From contig JAIRYB010000002.1 of the NCBI GenBank assembly GCA_031267955.1, positions 1 through 5,718 on the forward strand: 5,718 bases of DNA. Reading direction: 5' to 3'. Positions 5,331 to 5,718 of this stretch are shown one piece after another (position 1 is the first letter of the stretch; each line of letters begins with the position of its first letter). The translations under genes were made by a program, and so were the position numbers. This stretch comes from Spirochaetaceae bacterium (GTDB lineage Bacteria > Spirochaetota > Spirochaetia > Treponematales > Breznakiellaceae). Under the pieces are notes generated by a model. That model saw only the letters and a list, made by a program, of their open reading frames with translations, searched no databases and was not told the DNA's origin.

Positions 5331-5718
5331 ATGGCCAAGAATCATGACTACATTCCCGGTTCCGAAGACGATCTGCTCGCTTTCGCGAAGAATCTCTACG
5401 CCTACGCGCTGGGGAACTACGAGCGCTGGCAGGTCCCCGGCCCCAAGCCCTTCCTGGAAGACCCCATCACCGCGTTCGAAAGCGCCCTGATTGTATTCCG
5501 GGACCCGAACCACGGGAAAATCGACACCCTGAACAAGAACGAACGGAAAAAGGCGCTTATCTCCGCCCTGCGGACCTATATCCAGGGCTTTATCATGCGG
5601 AACCCGGAGGTTACAGACATGGACAGAGAGCGTATGGCCCTTCCTTTGCGGGACATTATCCCCACGCCGCACCCGGCGCCGGACGTAAAGCCCGAGGCCG
5701 AGGCGGTCCCGTCGGGCA
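5331..5718 (+). CDS. YIP-family protein of unknown function (5' part)
   Basis: The first 129 codons are visible and the gene runs off the window. The sequence opens MAKNHDYIPGSEDDLLAFAKNL. It has an aromatic helical segment (LYAYALGNYERWQVP, residues 22-36), a charged middle (LNKNERKKALISALRTYIQGF, 67-87), the segment MRNPEVTDMDRERMALPLRD (88-107), and a Pro-rich linker PTPHPAPDVKPEAEAVP (110-126). I recall this order (YIP near the start, VTDxDRExM, then TPHPAP) from a family of unknown function common in Bacteroidetes and treponemes, in which a fibronectin-like domain of roughly 90 residues often follows the linker; that part would lie outside the window. No signal peptide is visible. It is probably transcribed from 5004-5032 through the 21-base array, whose invariant TACATTCCC also occurs at codons 7-9 here (5349-5357). 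Confidence 0.88.
   Translation, partial: MAKNHDYIPGSEDDLLAFAKNLYAYALGNYERWQVPGPKPFLEDPITAFESALIVFRDPNHGKIDTLNKNERKKALISALRTYIQGFIMRNPEVTDMDRERMALPLRDIIPTPHPAPDVKPEAEAVPSG

Noticed and set aside
4673..5347. Plus-strand open frame of 224 codons ending in EYIPAES-type repeats
   Set aside because: It starts at GTG without a ribosome binding site, its first 140 residues look random, and the repeat part is open in all three forward frames. It also overlaps the well-supported start at 5331.
4836..5672. Minus-strand open frame of 278 codons
   Set aside because: Its first half is the antisense of the 5331 gene and its middle is the repeat array read backwards (ECILTPR units), which stays open because the period divides by three.

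Overview
The window looks like a piece of a spirochaete chromosome, most likely a Treponema of the termite-gut or animal-gut type. This rests on recalled protein families, not on a search. The predicted proteins include a spirochaete-style lipoprotein with a DUF5018-like domain, a secreted zincin-like protein, a nucleotidyltransferase-like protein with a conserved EPSHRAYY segment, and a small protein of the YIP...VTDxDRE family of unknown function. Base composition is uneven: 16 of 60 bases are G or C at 961-1020, against 46 of 60 at 2341-2400.

Layout. Bases 1-222 carry the 3' end of an upstream gene. Nine bases later a lipoprotein gene follows (232-1212, +). It converges on a minus-strand pair, with a nested hairpin at 1275-1317 between them. 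The pair is transcribed from about 3978 down to 1320: a nucleotidyltransferase-like gene (3172-3978), then, ten bases on, a 613-residue exported protein with an HExxH zinc-protease motif (1320-3161). A 68-base gap (3979-4046) separates this pair from a divergent 197-residue unknown gene (4047-4640, +). The gap holds overlapping back-to-back promoters and a perfect 7+7 palindrome, CCGGAAT-TTGAC-ATTCCGG, whose centre is part of the plus-strand -35 box.

Bases 4641-5330 hold no convincing gene but are rich in structure. There is a foldable stretch (4750-4826) with two mutually exclusive GC-rich hairpins. A TTGACA promoter follows whose -35/-10 spacer contains seven consecutive C. Then comes an array of nine contiguous 21-base repeats (5111-5299) with degenerate units at both edges. 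The array ends shortly before the ribosome binding site of the last gene (5331 to the window end). The invariant part of the repeat also matches the first codons of that gene (DYIP), but in another reading frame.

The best candidate for something undescribed is this unit as a whole: C-tract promoter, roughly 290-base leader, 21-base array and YIP-family gene. The array looks like amplified DNA derived from, or sharing an origin with, the gene's own 5' end. It could act as a phased protein-binding array, as a length-variable leader, or simply be an unstable minisatellite. The sequence alone does not decide between these.
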